Shown here piece by piece: positions 6,113 to 14,113 of a stretch of DNA of 28,583 nucleotides (the stretch's first letter is position 1; each line of letters begins with the position of its first letter). Both the position numbers and the translations under genes were made by a program. Origin of the DNA: UBA5018 sp044375975 (GTDB lineage Bacteria; Cyanobacteriota; Cyanobacteriia; PCC-6307; Cyanobiaceae). The notes beneath the pieces were generated by a model that ran no database searches, was not told where the DNA came from, and was given only the letters and a program-made list of their open reading frames with translations. The DNA is taken from positions 1 to 28,583 of the forward strand of contig JBILLQ010000043.1 in the NCBI GenBank assembly GCA_044375975.1, given 5' to 3'.

Positions 6113-7756
6113 TCAGCCCTGCACAAAACTGCCGTGCAGGCCGTAGGGGATGGCCAGCGGCAGTTCCACCACAGCCAGCTCTGCCATGGAGCCGGCGTCG
6201 AGAATCACCAGGTCGCTGGCGCCGCGGGCGCCATTCCAGATCAGGGTGAGCACCCAGCCTTCGTCTTCCGCCGGTTCAAGGCCGCCGGCTGGGGCTGGCC
6301 TGGGCACCATCACCGGCTCGCTCACGAAGCCGCGGGGCGCGGCACTCCAGACGCGCCGTTCACCGCTGATCAAATCCAGCTTCTTGATCGCCTGCAGCGG
6401 ATCGTTGCCCGTTTCCCGCTCCGCCACCGCCATCCAGCCGTAGCGGCTGCTGAGACCCTGGCGGCGCGGATTCACCATGGCGAACTCACAGCAGCGCTCA
6501 CTCAGCCGCTCGGTTTTCACCGAGTTGGTGCTGAGGTCGATGGTGCAGCGCTCCAGCAGCCCTTCAGGGATCAGGTCGAAATCGATCGTGCGGAAGTCGG
6601 TGTCGGGGCCAATCGAGGGGAACTCGGCGTAGTAGATGCTCTCGATCACCAGGGAACCGCTGGGCTGGGCGGCTGAACTGCTGCCCGCTGGGCTGTCGCC
6701 CGTTTCCCAGGCATTGAGGTGATGAAACACAAAACCCTCGGGGGCCGGCACGATCCGCGGCGGCTGGCCCGCATAGGCGCCCGAATCGCGGGGGATCAGC
6801 CAGAACTGGGCCTGGCCGCCGGGCTTGGAGGCAAGGCACTGGGCCGCCCCCTTTTGGCCCAGCAGATAGGGCAGGGGGTTGAAGGCGATGGCGTTCTGGA
6901 GGAACACCGCCCAGTTGGGGGTGATGGCGAAGTCGTGCAGGAAGGCGAAGCCGGAGAAGCTGTCGCTGCGGTCGCTGAGCAGGGTGCCGGCCGGCTCCCC
7001 CGCCGGCCCCTCGCCGCTGGCGAACTCCAGCAGCCGGATCGTGCTGCGCGGCCCCGTCTTGACACCAAAGGTGACCATCCTTTCGCCGCCGTGGTGGCCG
7101 GGATCAAAGCGGGGGTGGGCGCTGAAGGCCTCGCCGGGCTTGAGCACCCCCTCCAGCAGGCTCAGCCCCCGGGTTTCGAGGCTGTCGGGGTCGAGGGCGT
7201 GGGGGGAACTGGCCTCCCAGAGGGCCAGCAACTGGTCGCCGAGGCGCACCACATGGGTGTTGGCGACGTTCTTGAGGCGCAGATCAAAGAGATTGGCCAG
7301 CGGCCCGCCGGGCTTCTGGGTGCCGAAAACACCGCGGTACAACATGCGGCCCGCCTGCTCCTCAGCCTGCCAGCCCTCGGTGCGCACGTAGCGGTTGGTG
7401 AAGCTCAGCTCGCCGGCCTCGAAGCGCAGGGCGGCAATCATGCCGTCGCCGTCAAAGGGATGGTGCACCGATTGGCCGCCCCGCTCCAGCCGGCCCGGGC
7501 CGTTGCGATAAAGGGTGCCCTTGAGCTCCGCCGGAATGCTGCCGCTGGCCGCCTTTAGGGGCACGTCGGTGAGTTCGCTGTCCACATTGCCAAAGGCGCT
7601 GGCCCAGTCGGCCCGGTCGTAACCCCTGGGGGCGGAGCTGGCGGTGGGGCTGGCAGTGGAGCTGACAGTGGGGCTGGCAGCGGGGCTGGCACTGGCCGCC
7701 GTCGCGGAGGTGGGGGCAACGGACATGGCGGGGCTGCGGGCACTACAGCCCATCAT
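6113..7756 (-). CDS. Carotenoid / apocarotenoid cleavage oxygenase (RPE65/CCD family)
   Basis: The 547-residue protein has the complete carotenoid-oxygenase scaffold. LKGTLYRNGPGRLERGG and HHPFDGDGMIA mark the first blades, and all four iron-binding histidines sit in their motifs: SAHPRFD, FLHDFAIT, FHHLNAWE and, at the C-terminus, YGLHGSFVQG. Family members use non-haem Fe(II) to cleave a polyene double bond with O2, as in Synechocystis Diox1/ACO, which makes retinal from apocarotenals. The exact substrate is not predictable here. I place the start at the ATG pair at 7751-7756; the frame stays open to 8251, but that part overlaps the neighbouring oxidase gene and has no homology. The first 45 residues are Ala/Ser/Thr/Pro-rich and repetitive, probably a poorly conserved leader. 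Confidence 0.92.
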   Translation of the reverse strand: MMGCSARSPAMSVAPTSATAASASPAASPTVSSTASPTASSAPRGYDRADWASAFGNVDSELTDVPLKAASGSIPAELKGTLYRNGPGRLERGGQSVHHPFDGDGMIAALRFEAGELSFTNRYVRTEGWQAEEQAGRMLYRGVFGTQKPGGPLANLFDLRLKNVANTHVVRLGDQLLALWEASSPHALDPDSLETRGLSLLEGVLKPGEAFSAHPRFDPGHHGGERMVTFGVKTGPRSTIRLLEFASGEGPAGEPAGTLLSDRSDSFSGFAFLHDFAITPNWAVFLQNAIAFNPLPYLLGQKGAAQCLASKPGGQAQFWLIPRDSGAYAGQPPRIVPAPEGFVFHHLNAWETGDSPAGSSSAAQPSGSLVIESIYYAEFPSIGPDTDFRTIDFDLIPEGLLERCTIDLSTNSVKTERLSERCCEFAMVNPRRQGLSSRYGWMAVAERETGNDPLQAIKKLDLISGERRVWSAAPRGFVSEPVMVPRPAPAGGLEPAEDEGWVLTLIWNGARGASDLVILDAGSMAELAVVELPLAIPYGLHGSFVQG

Positions 7757-7923
7757 CAGGTAACGGAGTGTTAAGTGGAGCGATTGGGAGCGTCGGGAGG
7801 TGCTGGGCGGAGCTGCGGCTGGATCGGGCGAGCCCAAAAAACATGACGGGGCTTTGGTTTGGCAGCGCCAGCCGCTGCGCTTTTGCGGGCCATCAGCCCA
7901 TGGGGGCGAGGCGGGTTCCCAGC

Positions 7924-9030
7924 TCAGCCCGCCTCGATCCGCTGGCCAATCCAGGCGGCGCTGGCCGGTGCCAACAGCACGCCGTTGCGGTGGTGGCCGC
8001 AGGCCAGCAGCAAACCCGGCTCCGGTTGTTCCAGCAGGGGCGCCGGCCGGCCCAGCGGTTGACAGCGCAGCCCCTGCCACTGGCGCACCACCCGAGCCTG
8101 CCGCAGCCAGCTGGGCGCATCGCCCCCCAGCTGGCGCAGATCTGCCAGGGCGGCGGCATCGGCGTCGATTCCCGGCTCCAGCGTCGCCCCCAACCACAGC
8201 CTTCGCCCCCCCGGCAGGTCGGGGCGGGGCACCAGGTTGAGGCCGCGCCACACCACCGCCCCGGGCCAGTTCCAGCGGGGCGCCTCGGCCAGTTCCAGCT
8301 CCAGCGCCTGACCCAACACCGGCTGCAGCGCAAGCGGCGGTTGCATAGCCAGCGGCGGCACCAGGCCCGCCAGCGGCGGCGCACTGCCCAGGCCCGCGGC
8401 CAGCACCAGCCAGGGGGTCTGCAGACTGCCACCAGCGGCCAGATGCAGGCGCCAGCGGCCGCCGCGCTCCAGGGCCAGCAACGAATCGGCGATGGCCACC
8501 AGCCCCGCCTGGCGCGCCTCCGCCAACAGGGCAGCCATCACGGCGCCCGGATCAATTTGGCCGTCTTGCTGGGAAAGCAAACCCCCCAGCGGGGCACCGG
8601 GCAGGGCGGGCCGCAGGTCGGCCAGCCGATCGGGGCCCCAGGGGGCCAACTCGATGCCCAGCCGAGCCTTGTCGGCGGCCAAGCGCTGCTGGCGCTCCAG
8701 GTCTGACGCGTTGGCCGCCAACAGCAGCAGCCCCTGGCGGCAGGGGAGCGGATGGCCCCGCCGGCCCAGCTCCCCTAGCCAGGAACGCCACAGGGCCAGG
8801 CTCTGCTGGCGCAGCCTCCAGGCCCGACCGCTGCTGCGGTGGAACACCTGGGCCATCAGTAGCCCCAGGGCGGCGGAGCTGCCACTGGTGGGCTGGGGGG
8901 TGCCCGCCAGGGCCGGATCCAGCAGGGTGACCCGATGACCCTGGCGGCTGAGCAGCCAGGCCGTCGTCAGGCCCACCAGCCCGGCGCCCACCACCACAAC
9001 GCCCTGGGGGCGGGTGGTGGCCAGCGGCAT
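7924..9030 (-). CDS. thiO: FAD-dependent amino-acid/glycine oxidase (DAO, ThiO-like)
   Basis: The 368-residue protein begins with a Rossmann FAD site, GVVVVGAGLVGLTTAWLL, followed by an acidic residue at the end of strand 2 (VTLLDPA). The DAO fold follows: QDGQIDPGAVMAALL, WLVLAAGLGS, then RLWLGATLEPGID and the C-terminal CGHHRNGVLLAPASA. This is the pattern of ThiO/DadA-type oxidases, which oxidise glycine or D-amino acids to imine plus H2O2; ThiO supplies dehydroglycine for thiamine thiazole. Which substrate applies is inferred. ATG 9030 overlaps the psbQ stop by one base (TGATG). An in-frame TTG at 9033 is the only upstream alternative. Confidence 0.8.
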   Translation of the reverse strand: MPLATTRPQGVVVVGAGLVGLTTAWLLSRQGHRVTLLDPALAGTPQPTSGSSAALGLLMAQVFHRSSGRAWRLRQQSLALWRSWLGELGRRGHPLPCRQGLLLLAANASDLERQQRLAADKARLGIELAPWGPDRLADLRPALPGAPLGGLLSQQDGQIDPGAVMAALLAEARQAGLVAIADSLLALERGGRWRLHLAAGGSLQTPWLVLAAGLGSAPPLAGLVPPLAMQPPLALQPVLGQALELELAEAPRWNWPGAVVWRGLNLVPRPDLPGGRRLWLGATLEPGIDADAAALADLRQLGGDAPSWLRQARVVRQWQGLRCQPLGRPAPLLEQPEPGLLLACGHHRNGVLLAPASAAWIGQRIEAG

Positions 9031-9539
9031 CAAGCCTGCTTGAGGTCTAGCTGCACCTGGGCTGGCAGGATCTGGGCATAGCGACCAAAACCACTGGCCA
9101 CGCCGATGTAGGCCTTGCGCAGCTTGTCTCCATCCTGGAGACGGGCGGCCTCATCGAGCTGGGCCATGGCGGTCTTCAGCTGATCGGCCAACTGGCTGGC
9201 CTCAGGGCGATCAGCAGGCAGCAACAGCTTGTTTATGTAAAGCATCTGGCGACCCACCTCATGCATCGGGCCATGGATCAGGTTGCGGGTGAACACCCAG
9301 TTGCGCTCGTTGACCAGCTGGGCCAGCTCGGGCAGCCGATCCCGGGCGGCCAGGAAGCCCTCGGCCTGGCGCTCGATGGCGGCCACGGCCTCGGAGCTGA
9401 GGCTGGGGGGAAGGCTGCCCTTGGCACCATCACAGGCGGCCAGGCCAAAACAGAGCACCACCGCCAGGCACAACCCCGCCAACCGTTGCAGTTGTCGGGC
9501 CAGGGCGGCGGGGACAGCGGAGCTCAGTGCGGACAGCAT
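9030..9539 (-). CDS. psbQ: Photosystem II extrinsic lipoprotein PsbQ
   Basis: The 169-residue precursor has a basic N-terminus, a hydrophobic core (LAGLCLAVVLCFGLAAC) and an LAAC lipobox, so the mature protein is lipidated at Cys on the lumenal face of the thylakoid. The mature part is a four-helix bundle typical of cyanobacterial PsbQ: RLPELAQLVNERNWVFTRN, IHGPMHEVGRQMLYINKLLL, a long AADQLKT-like helix and KAYIGVASGFGRYAQILP. PsbQ stabilises the oxygen-evolving complex and PSII dimers. It is the first gene of a two-gene unit with the downstream oxidase. The start ATG 9539 is fixed by the signal peptide. Direct repeats at 9550-9577 sit in its leader. Confidence 0.9.
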   Translation of the reverse strand: MLSALSSAVPAALARQLQRLAGLCLAVVLCFGLAACDGAKGSLPPSLSSEAVAAIERQAEGFLAARDRLPELAQLVNERNWVFTRNLIHGPMHEVGRQMLYINKLLLPADRPEASQLADQLKTAMAQLDEAARLQDGDKLRKAYIGVASGFGRYAQILPAQVQLDLKQA

Positions 9540-9549
9540 GGGGATAGGG

Positions 9550-9577
9550 GAGAGGGGATTCAGGAGAGGGGATTCAG
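9550..9577. repeat. 14-bp direct repeat pair in the psbQ leader
   Basis: gagaggggattcag occurs at 9550-9563 and again directly at 9564-9577, ending 10 bases upstream of the psbQ start codon. On the psbQ strand it reads as C-rich (CCCCTCTC), so it does not supply a ribosome site. Confidence 0.8.
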
Positions 9578-9761
9578 GCGGAGCCCCAGCAGCGCGGCGA
9601 CTTTACCCGCGCTGCTGGGGGCAGATGCCCTGCTACTGCAAGTTTCGCCAACTCGGTTGCGGCAGGTTGTTGCGACAGCCAGTTTCCGCAATCAGTTGCA
9701 GCAATCAGGCCCAGCAATCAACTGCGGCCATCAGTTTCTGAAAACGGATGCAGCCATCAGC

Positions 9762-9813
9762 GACGGCAAGCGGTGACGGCAAGCAGTGGCGGCAAGCAGT
9801 GACGGCAGGGCAG
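9762..9813. repeat. 13-nt tandem repeat (about four units) between psbQ and purU
   Basis: Units begin at 9762, 9775, 9788 and 9801 with core gacggcaagc(a/g)gt; the first three differ by single bases and the fourth is degraded. Upstream, 9688-9760 holds looser repeats around caatca / ccatcag. The whole 390-base psbQ-purU divergent region shows no gene, and these repeats are its main structure. Confidence 0.75.
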
Positions 9814-9930
9814 GTTCAGCAGGCTGCATCCCCAATCGGGCTGGCGCCATTCCCTGCCTATTCGCTGCAGCTGCGCATCCCGCGGGGATGATCCGGCAAG
9901 CTGCTCCGTTGGTCCTCACCGCCGGTTGCC

Positions 9931-10806
9931 ATGGGATCCGCCACCGCCATCCTGCAGGTGATCTGCCCCGATCGCCCGGCCCTGGTTAGCGAGCTCTCCG
10001 GCTGGGTGGCAGCCAACGGCGGCAATATCTGCCACGCCGATCACCACACCGATGCCAGAGCCGGCCTGTTTCTGAGCCGGATCGAATGGCAGCTGGAGGG
10101 CTTCGGGCTTCCCCGCGAGGCGATCGGGGCGGCGGTGAAGGCCCTGGCCGGCCGCCTGGGGGGCCAGGGCCAGGTGCACTTTTCCGACCAGCCCACCCGG
10201 GTGGCCCTGTTCGTGAGCAAACAGGACCACTGCCTGATGGACCTGCTCTGGCGCACCAGGGCCGGCGAACTGCCGATGCAAGTGCCCCTGGTAATCGCCA
10301 ACCACCCGGATCTGGAACCGGTGGCGCGCGACTTCGGCGCCCGGTTCGTGCACCTGCCGATCACCGCCGCCACCAAGGCGGAGGTGGAACAGAAACAATT
10401 GCAGCTGCTGGCGGAACACCAGATCGAGCTGGTGGTGTTGGCCAAGTACATGCAAGTGCTCAGTGCCCAGTTCCTCGATCACTGCTCTACGGCCGGCAAT
10501 CAGGGGCTGGAAGTGATCAATATCCACCACTCCTTCCTGCCGGCCTTCATGGGGGCCCAGCCCTACCACCAGGCTTGGGAGCGCGGCGTCAAGCTGATCG
10601 GCGCCACCGCCCACTACGTAACTGAACAGCTCGACGGCGGACCGATCATCGAACAGACCACGGTGCACGTGAGCCACCGCGACGAGGTGGCCGACCTGAT
10701 CCGCAAGGGCCGCGACTGCGAGAGGCTGGCCCTGGCCAGGGCCCTGCGCCTGCACCTGCGCCGTCAAGTGATGATGTATCAGGGCCGCACTGCCGTATTC
10801 GAGTGA
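9931..10806 (+). CDS. purU: Formyltetrahydrofolate deformylase
   Basis: The 291-residue enzyme hydrolyses 10-formyl-THF to formate and THF, balancing one-carbon pools and feeding formate to purine synthesis. The N-terminal 80 residues are an ACT domain (ILQVICPDRPALVSELSGWV, then GGNICHADHHTD). A linker leads to the formyltransferase fold with IANHPDLEPVA, the catalytic block VINIHHSFLPAFMGAQPYHQ (Asn-x-His with His), GVKLIGATAHYVTEQLDGGP (catalytic Asp) and IIEQTTVHVSHRD. The length is normal and every key residue is present. The ATG at 9931 fits the ACT start. Its TGA overlaps the next start codon as TGATG. It is divergent from psbQ. Confidence 0.95.
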   Translation: MGSATAILQVICPDRPALVSELSGWVAANGGNICHADHHTDARAGLFLSRIEWQLEGFGLPREAIGAAVKALAGRLGGQGQVHFSDQPTRVALFVSKQDHCLMDLLWRTRAGELPMQVPLVIANHPDLEPVARDFGARFVHLPITAATKAEVEQKQLQLLAEHQIELVVLAKYMQVLSAQFLDHCSTAGNQGLEVINIHHSFLPAFMGAQPYHQAWERGVKLIGATAHYVTEQLDGGPIIEQTTVHVSHRDEVADLIRKGRDCERLALARALRLHLRRQVMMYQGRTAVFE

Positions 10807-12161
10807 TGCCTACCGGCATGCCCGCCGCCCTGAGCACCGCCCTCACCACCGCCCTGAGCACCGCCTCGAGGGGGCGCCTGGCAGCCCTCGATCGCCAACT
10901 ACTGCGGGATCGCCCGCCTGGCGCCAATCCCGCCGGCTGGCGCTGTTTCCAGCTGGGACTATTGCTACTGCCCAGCAGCGCCCTGCTGGGCGCCCTGCTG
11001 CTGCTGCTGGCCCTGATCCAGGGCAGCCGCGGCCGCCCCGCCGCCTGGCGCGATCCGGTAAACACTCTGCTGCTGGCCACCGCCCTGTTGATGCTGCTGG
11101 GCTGCATCGGGGCCAGCAGTGGCTGGCTGGCCTGGCTGGGGCTGGCCAACTGGCTGCCCTTTTTCTGGGCCTTCTGGGGCTTTCAGCCCTATCTGGCCCC
11201 GGCGGCGGCCCGGCGCCGGGCCGGGCAATGCTTACTTGCCGGCACCGTGCCAGTACTGATAACGGGCTTTGGCCAGCTGCTGGGGCACTGGAGCGGCCCC
11301 TGGCAGATCCTCGGCGGCCTGGTGATCTGGCACATCAAGGCGGGCGGCAACCCCCCCGATCGCCTGGCCGGCCTGTTCGACTACGCCAACATCGCCGGGG
11401 CCTGGCTGGCCCTGGCCTGGCCCCTGGCCCTGGCGGCCCTGCTAGAGCGGAGCCAGCGCCCCTGGCGCCGCGTCACGGCCCTGGCCATCGCCACCGCCAT
11501 GGCCGCCGCCATCTTTCTCACCGATTCGCGCAATGCCTGGGGCGGCCTGCTGCTGGCGGTGCCATTAGTGGCGGGGCCCCTGAGCTGGCGCTGGCTGCTG
11601 CCCCTGTTGCTGCTGAGCCTGGTGCCGGTGGCCCTGGCCAGCCTGCCCGGTATTCCCGCCGCCCTGCAACAGCCCGCCCGCGCCCTGGTGCCCCAATCGA
11701 TTTGGGGCCGCCTCAACGACGCCAACTCCCATGGCCACAGGCCGCTGGCGATCACCCGCCTCAGCCAGTGGCAGGTGGCGGTGGGTCTGGTGGCCGAGCG
11801 GCCCTGGCTGGGCTGGGGGGCGGCGGCCTTCAGCGTGATCTATCCACTGCGCACCGGCTTCTGGCATGGCCACACCCACAACCTGCCCCTGGATTTAGCC
11901 GTTAGCCACGGTTTGCCGGTGGCGCTGCTGGTGGTGGGCCTGGTGCTGGGGCTGCTGATCCGGGCGGCGCGGCTGGGCATGGCCAGCGGCGCCCTCTGGG
12001 ATCGGGCCTGGTGGGCCGCAGCCCTGGTGCTCACGAGCCTCCATGCCACCGACATGCCCTTCTATGACAGCCGCATCAACCTGGCCGGCTGGGTGCTGCT
12101 GGCGGGCCTGCGCTGCTACGGCACCAACTCAGCCAGTTCCCCCGAGGAGGCTCGGAATTGA
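10806..12161 (+). CDS. O-antigen ligase / IctB-like polytopic membrane protein
   Basis: The 451-residue protein is almost entirely hydrophobic helices, about 10-12 membrane segments. A periplasmic-type loop near the C-terminal third reads RLSQWQVAVGLVAERPWLGW, then FWHGHTHNLPLDLAVSHGLP. This matches the Wzy_C (O-antigen ligase) domain: an Arg for substrate in R-x-x-x-W and the H-x-H-N motif. LANWLPFFWAFWGFQPYL resembles cyanobacterial IctB-family members, once proposed as bicarbonate transporters. Ligase-type transfer of glycans is the domain-based role, but the true substrate is unknown. ATG 10806 overlaps the purU stop by one base, with GTG 10803 as an alternative. It ends one base from the convergent radical SAM gene. 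Confidence 0.8.
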   Translation: MPTGMPAALSTALTTALSTASRGRLAALDRQLLRDRPPGANPAGWRCFQLGLLLLPSSALLGALLLLLALIQGSRGRPAAWRDPVNTLLLATALLMLLGCIGASSGWLAWLGLANWLPFFWAFWGFQPYLAPAAARRRAGQCLLAGTVPVLITGFGQLLGHWSGPWQILGGLVIWHIKAGGNPPDRLAGLFDYANIAGAWLALAWPLALAALLERSQRPWRRVTALAIATAMAAAIFLTDSRNAWGGLLLAVPLVAGPLSWRWLLPLLLLSLVPVALASLPGIPAALQQPARALVPQSIWGRLNDANSHGHRPLAITRLSQWQVAVGLVAERPWLGWGAAAFSVIYPLRTGFWHGHTHNLPLDLAVSHGLPVALLVVGLVLGLLIRAARLGMASGALWDRAWWAAALVLTSLHATDMPFYDSRINLAGWVLLAGLRCYGTNSASSPEEARN

Positions 12162-12162
12162 A

Positions 12163-13821
12163 TCAGCCCCCCCCGGCCGGAGAATCAATCCCAAAGCCCA
12201 GCTCCATGGCCTCGAAGGCCTGTTGATGGTGCTTGGCCAGGGTGGCCTTGGGTAGCGGCCCCTCCAGGTGATCCCAGGGCAATACCCGGCCCAGGTCCCA
12301 GGTGGAGTGGATCACCTCCTGCCAGGGGGGCAGCTCCCCAGCTGGCAGGGAGCGGTAGGCCGCCTTCCAGCCCCCCAGGCTGTCGTGGCGCCCGCGCACA
12401 GCGGCGATCACCGGCGCCAGGCGCCGGTCGCTGCGGGAGAGCAGGGCCTGAATCACGCTCCAGCCATAGCTCTCCGGTCGCAGTTCAATGCCCCGGGGCT
12501 TGAGGCGCTTGGCCAGCAGCTTCAGCCGCGCTTCCGCCTGGGGCCGCACCCCCTGCCACTGGAACGGCGTGTGAGCTTTGGGCACAAAGGTGCTCACCCC
12601 CAAGGAGAGGCGCAGGCCCGGGGTGGCCCGCTTCAACTCCAGCAGCAACTGGGCGGTGGCCTCGATGTCTTCGTTTTCCTCGCTGGGCAGGCCCGCCATG
12701 CCGTATAGCTTCAGGCCCGCCAGACCGCCCTGCTTGGCATGCCGGGCGGCCGCGAAGATCTCCTCGGTGGCCAGCTTCTTGTTCACCAGGGCCCGCAGGC
12801 GATCGCTGCCGCTCTCGATGGCGATGGTGAGCGACTTGCTGCCCCGCTTGGCCAGGATCCGGCCCAGCTCTGGGGTAACCGTGGCGGCCCGCACCGAGCT
12901 AACGCTGAGGCGGATGCCCTCGAAGCGCTCGCCATCCAGCCACTGGAGCAGCTCGGCGAACTGGGGGTGCTGGGTCACCGAGGCCCCCAACAGGCCCAGG
13001 CGCCTGGTGACGGCCAGGCCCTTCTCCACCGCAGGGATCAGGCCCTTGTCGAGGGAGGGGGTGCGAAAGGGCAGGGTGAGGTAGCTGGCCAGGCAGAAGC
13101 GGCACAGCTCCGGACAGCTGCGCACCACCTCCACCATGTGGATGTCGGGCCAGGCGGCCTGCGGGGTGATCACCGCCGAATGGCTGAGGGTGTTGCCGCG
13201 CCAGGTTTGCTTGGCCACGCTGGCCGGGATGCCGGCCTCGATCGGCTCCACCGCCAACAACTGACCGTCGCCGTCGTAGCGGGGGGCATAGAGCGAGGGC
13301 ACGTAGACCCCGGGCACCTGGGCCAGGGCCCGCAACCGCTGGGCCCGCGGCGCCTGGCGCAGCAGCTGCAAGGCCTCCACCAGGGCCGGCAGCAGCAGTT
13401 CGCCATCGCCCAGCAACACCACATCAAAGAAGGGGGCCAGGGGCTCGGGATTGGCGGTGAGCACCGGTCCGCCGCCAAATACGATCGGATCGTCATCGCC
13501 GCGCTCGTGGCTCCAGATCGGGATGCGCTGCCGCTCCAGCAGATCGAGCAGCACCGGCCCATCCAGCTCCCAGCTCAGCGACAGGCCAAACAAATCCAGC
13601 TGCCGGTGGGGGGGGTCCCCCTGGTCGGTGAACAGCCGCCGCACATCCAGATCCGAGCGCTGGGCCAGGGTGGCCCATACCACCTGGTAGCCCAGGCTGG
13701 TGATGCCCACCGAATAGGTGCTTGGGAAGGCCAGCACCACCCGCAGCGCCCCGGCCTGGGCTACGGCGGGTTCAAACAGCAGGGTTTCCTGATTCAGGGC
13801 GATATCCGGGGCGTCCCCCAT
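12163..13821 (-). CDS. B12-binding-type radical SAM protein (uncharacterised family)
   Basis: The 552-residue protein has an N-terminal cobalamin-binding-like region (LRVVLAFPSTYSVGITSLGY, LFGLSLSWELDG, PIVFGGGPVLTANPEPLAPF). A radical SAM core follows with VVRSCPELCRFCLASYLTLP, where the Cys-x3-Cys-x2-Cys ligates the 4Fe-4S cluster, then TIAIESGSDRLRALVNK and KLYGMAGLPSEENEDI, a GLP-type motif. It resembles the TIGR03960/YgiQ-like group, whose reactions are not known to me. The HxxG of true B12 binders is not evident. I chose ATG 13821 because homology begins just after it. The frame is open to 13896, but that extension is encoded by 21-bp repeats. Confidence 0.85.
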   Translation of the reverse strand: MGDAPDIALNQETLLFEPAVAQAGALRVVLAFPSTYSVGITSLGYQVVWATLAQRSDLDVRRLFTDQGDPPHRQLDLFGLSLSWELDGPVLLDLLERQRIPIWSHERGDDDPIVFGGGPVLTANPEPLAPFFDVVLLGDGELLLPALVEALQLLRQAPRAQRLRALAQVPGVYVPSLYAPRYDGDGQLLAVEPIEAGIPASVAKQTWRGNTLSHSAVITPQAAWPDIHMVEVVRSCPELCRFCLASYLTLPFRTPSLDKGLIPAVEKGLAVTRRLGLLGASVTQHPQFAELLQWLDGERFEGIRLSVSSVRAATVTPELGRILAKRGSKSLTIAIESGSDRLRALVNKKLATEEIFAAARHAKQGGLAGLKLYGMAGLPSEENEDIEATAQLLLELKRATPGLRLSLGVSTFVPKAHTPFQWQGVRPQAEARLKLLAKRLKPRGIELRPESYGWSVIQALLSRSDRRLAPVIAAVRGRHDSLGGWKAAYRSLPAGELPPWQEVIHSTWDLGRVLPWDHLEGPLPKATLAKHHQQAFEAMELGFGIDSPAGGG

Positions 13822-13857
13822 CCTGACCAGCCGCCCCGCCAAACCGCACCAATCTGG

Positions 13858-13916
13858 CCGCCGCAGGCCCAGCTGGCCGCCAAAGGCCCAGCTCACCGCC
13901 GCAGGCCCAGCTGGCC
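13858..13916. repeat. 21-bp perfect direct repeats upstream of the radical SAM gene
   Basis: ccgccgcaggcccagctggc plus c occurs at 13858-13878 and 13896-13916 (period 38). A partial third copy of the ggcccagct core lies between them. They lie 37-95 bases upstream of the chosen start of the minus-strand radical SAM gene, in its promoter or leader. Confidence 0.85.
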
Positions 13917-14113
13917 AAAGCCAGCCCCGGCAAGCCTATGGAGGCCCTATCCAGACCAGGCAGCAAAGCAGCATCTCCGAGCAGGAACCAACTCGTTCAG
14001 CTGACAAATCAAAGCAATTTTGATAGTTTTATCGCGGCAAATTGGCTTCGGCAATCATGTCCGATCCCTCTCGGTCTCACACTTTTGCCCATCACCGCCA
14101 GCTTAGACACACA

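Noticed and set aside
6719..7558. 279-aa plus-strand frame opposite the carotenoid oxygenase
   Set aside because: Antisense shadow with no recognisable domain; the minus frame carries all four iron ligands.
7757..8251. N-terminal extension of the carotenoid oxygenase frame (712-aa reading)
   Set aside because: It overlaps the well-supported FAD oxidase gene on the same strand in another frame, is Pro/Ala/Gly-rich without homology, and the oxygenase fold starts after 7756.
12739..14004. 421-aa open frame on the plus strand opposite the radical SAM gene
   Set aside because: Its composition (Gln/Gly/His/Ala) is that of an antisense shadow, while the minus frame has the Cys motif and a complete fold.
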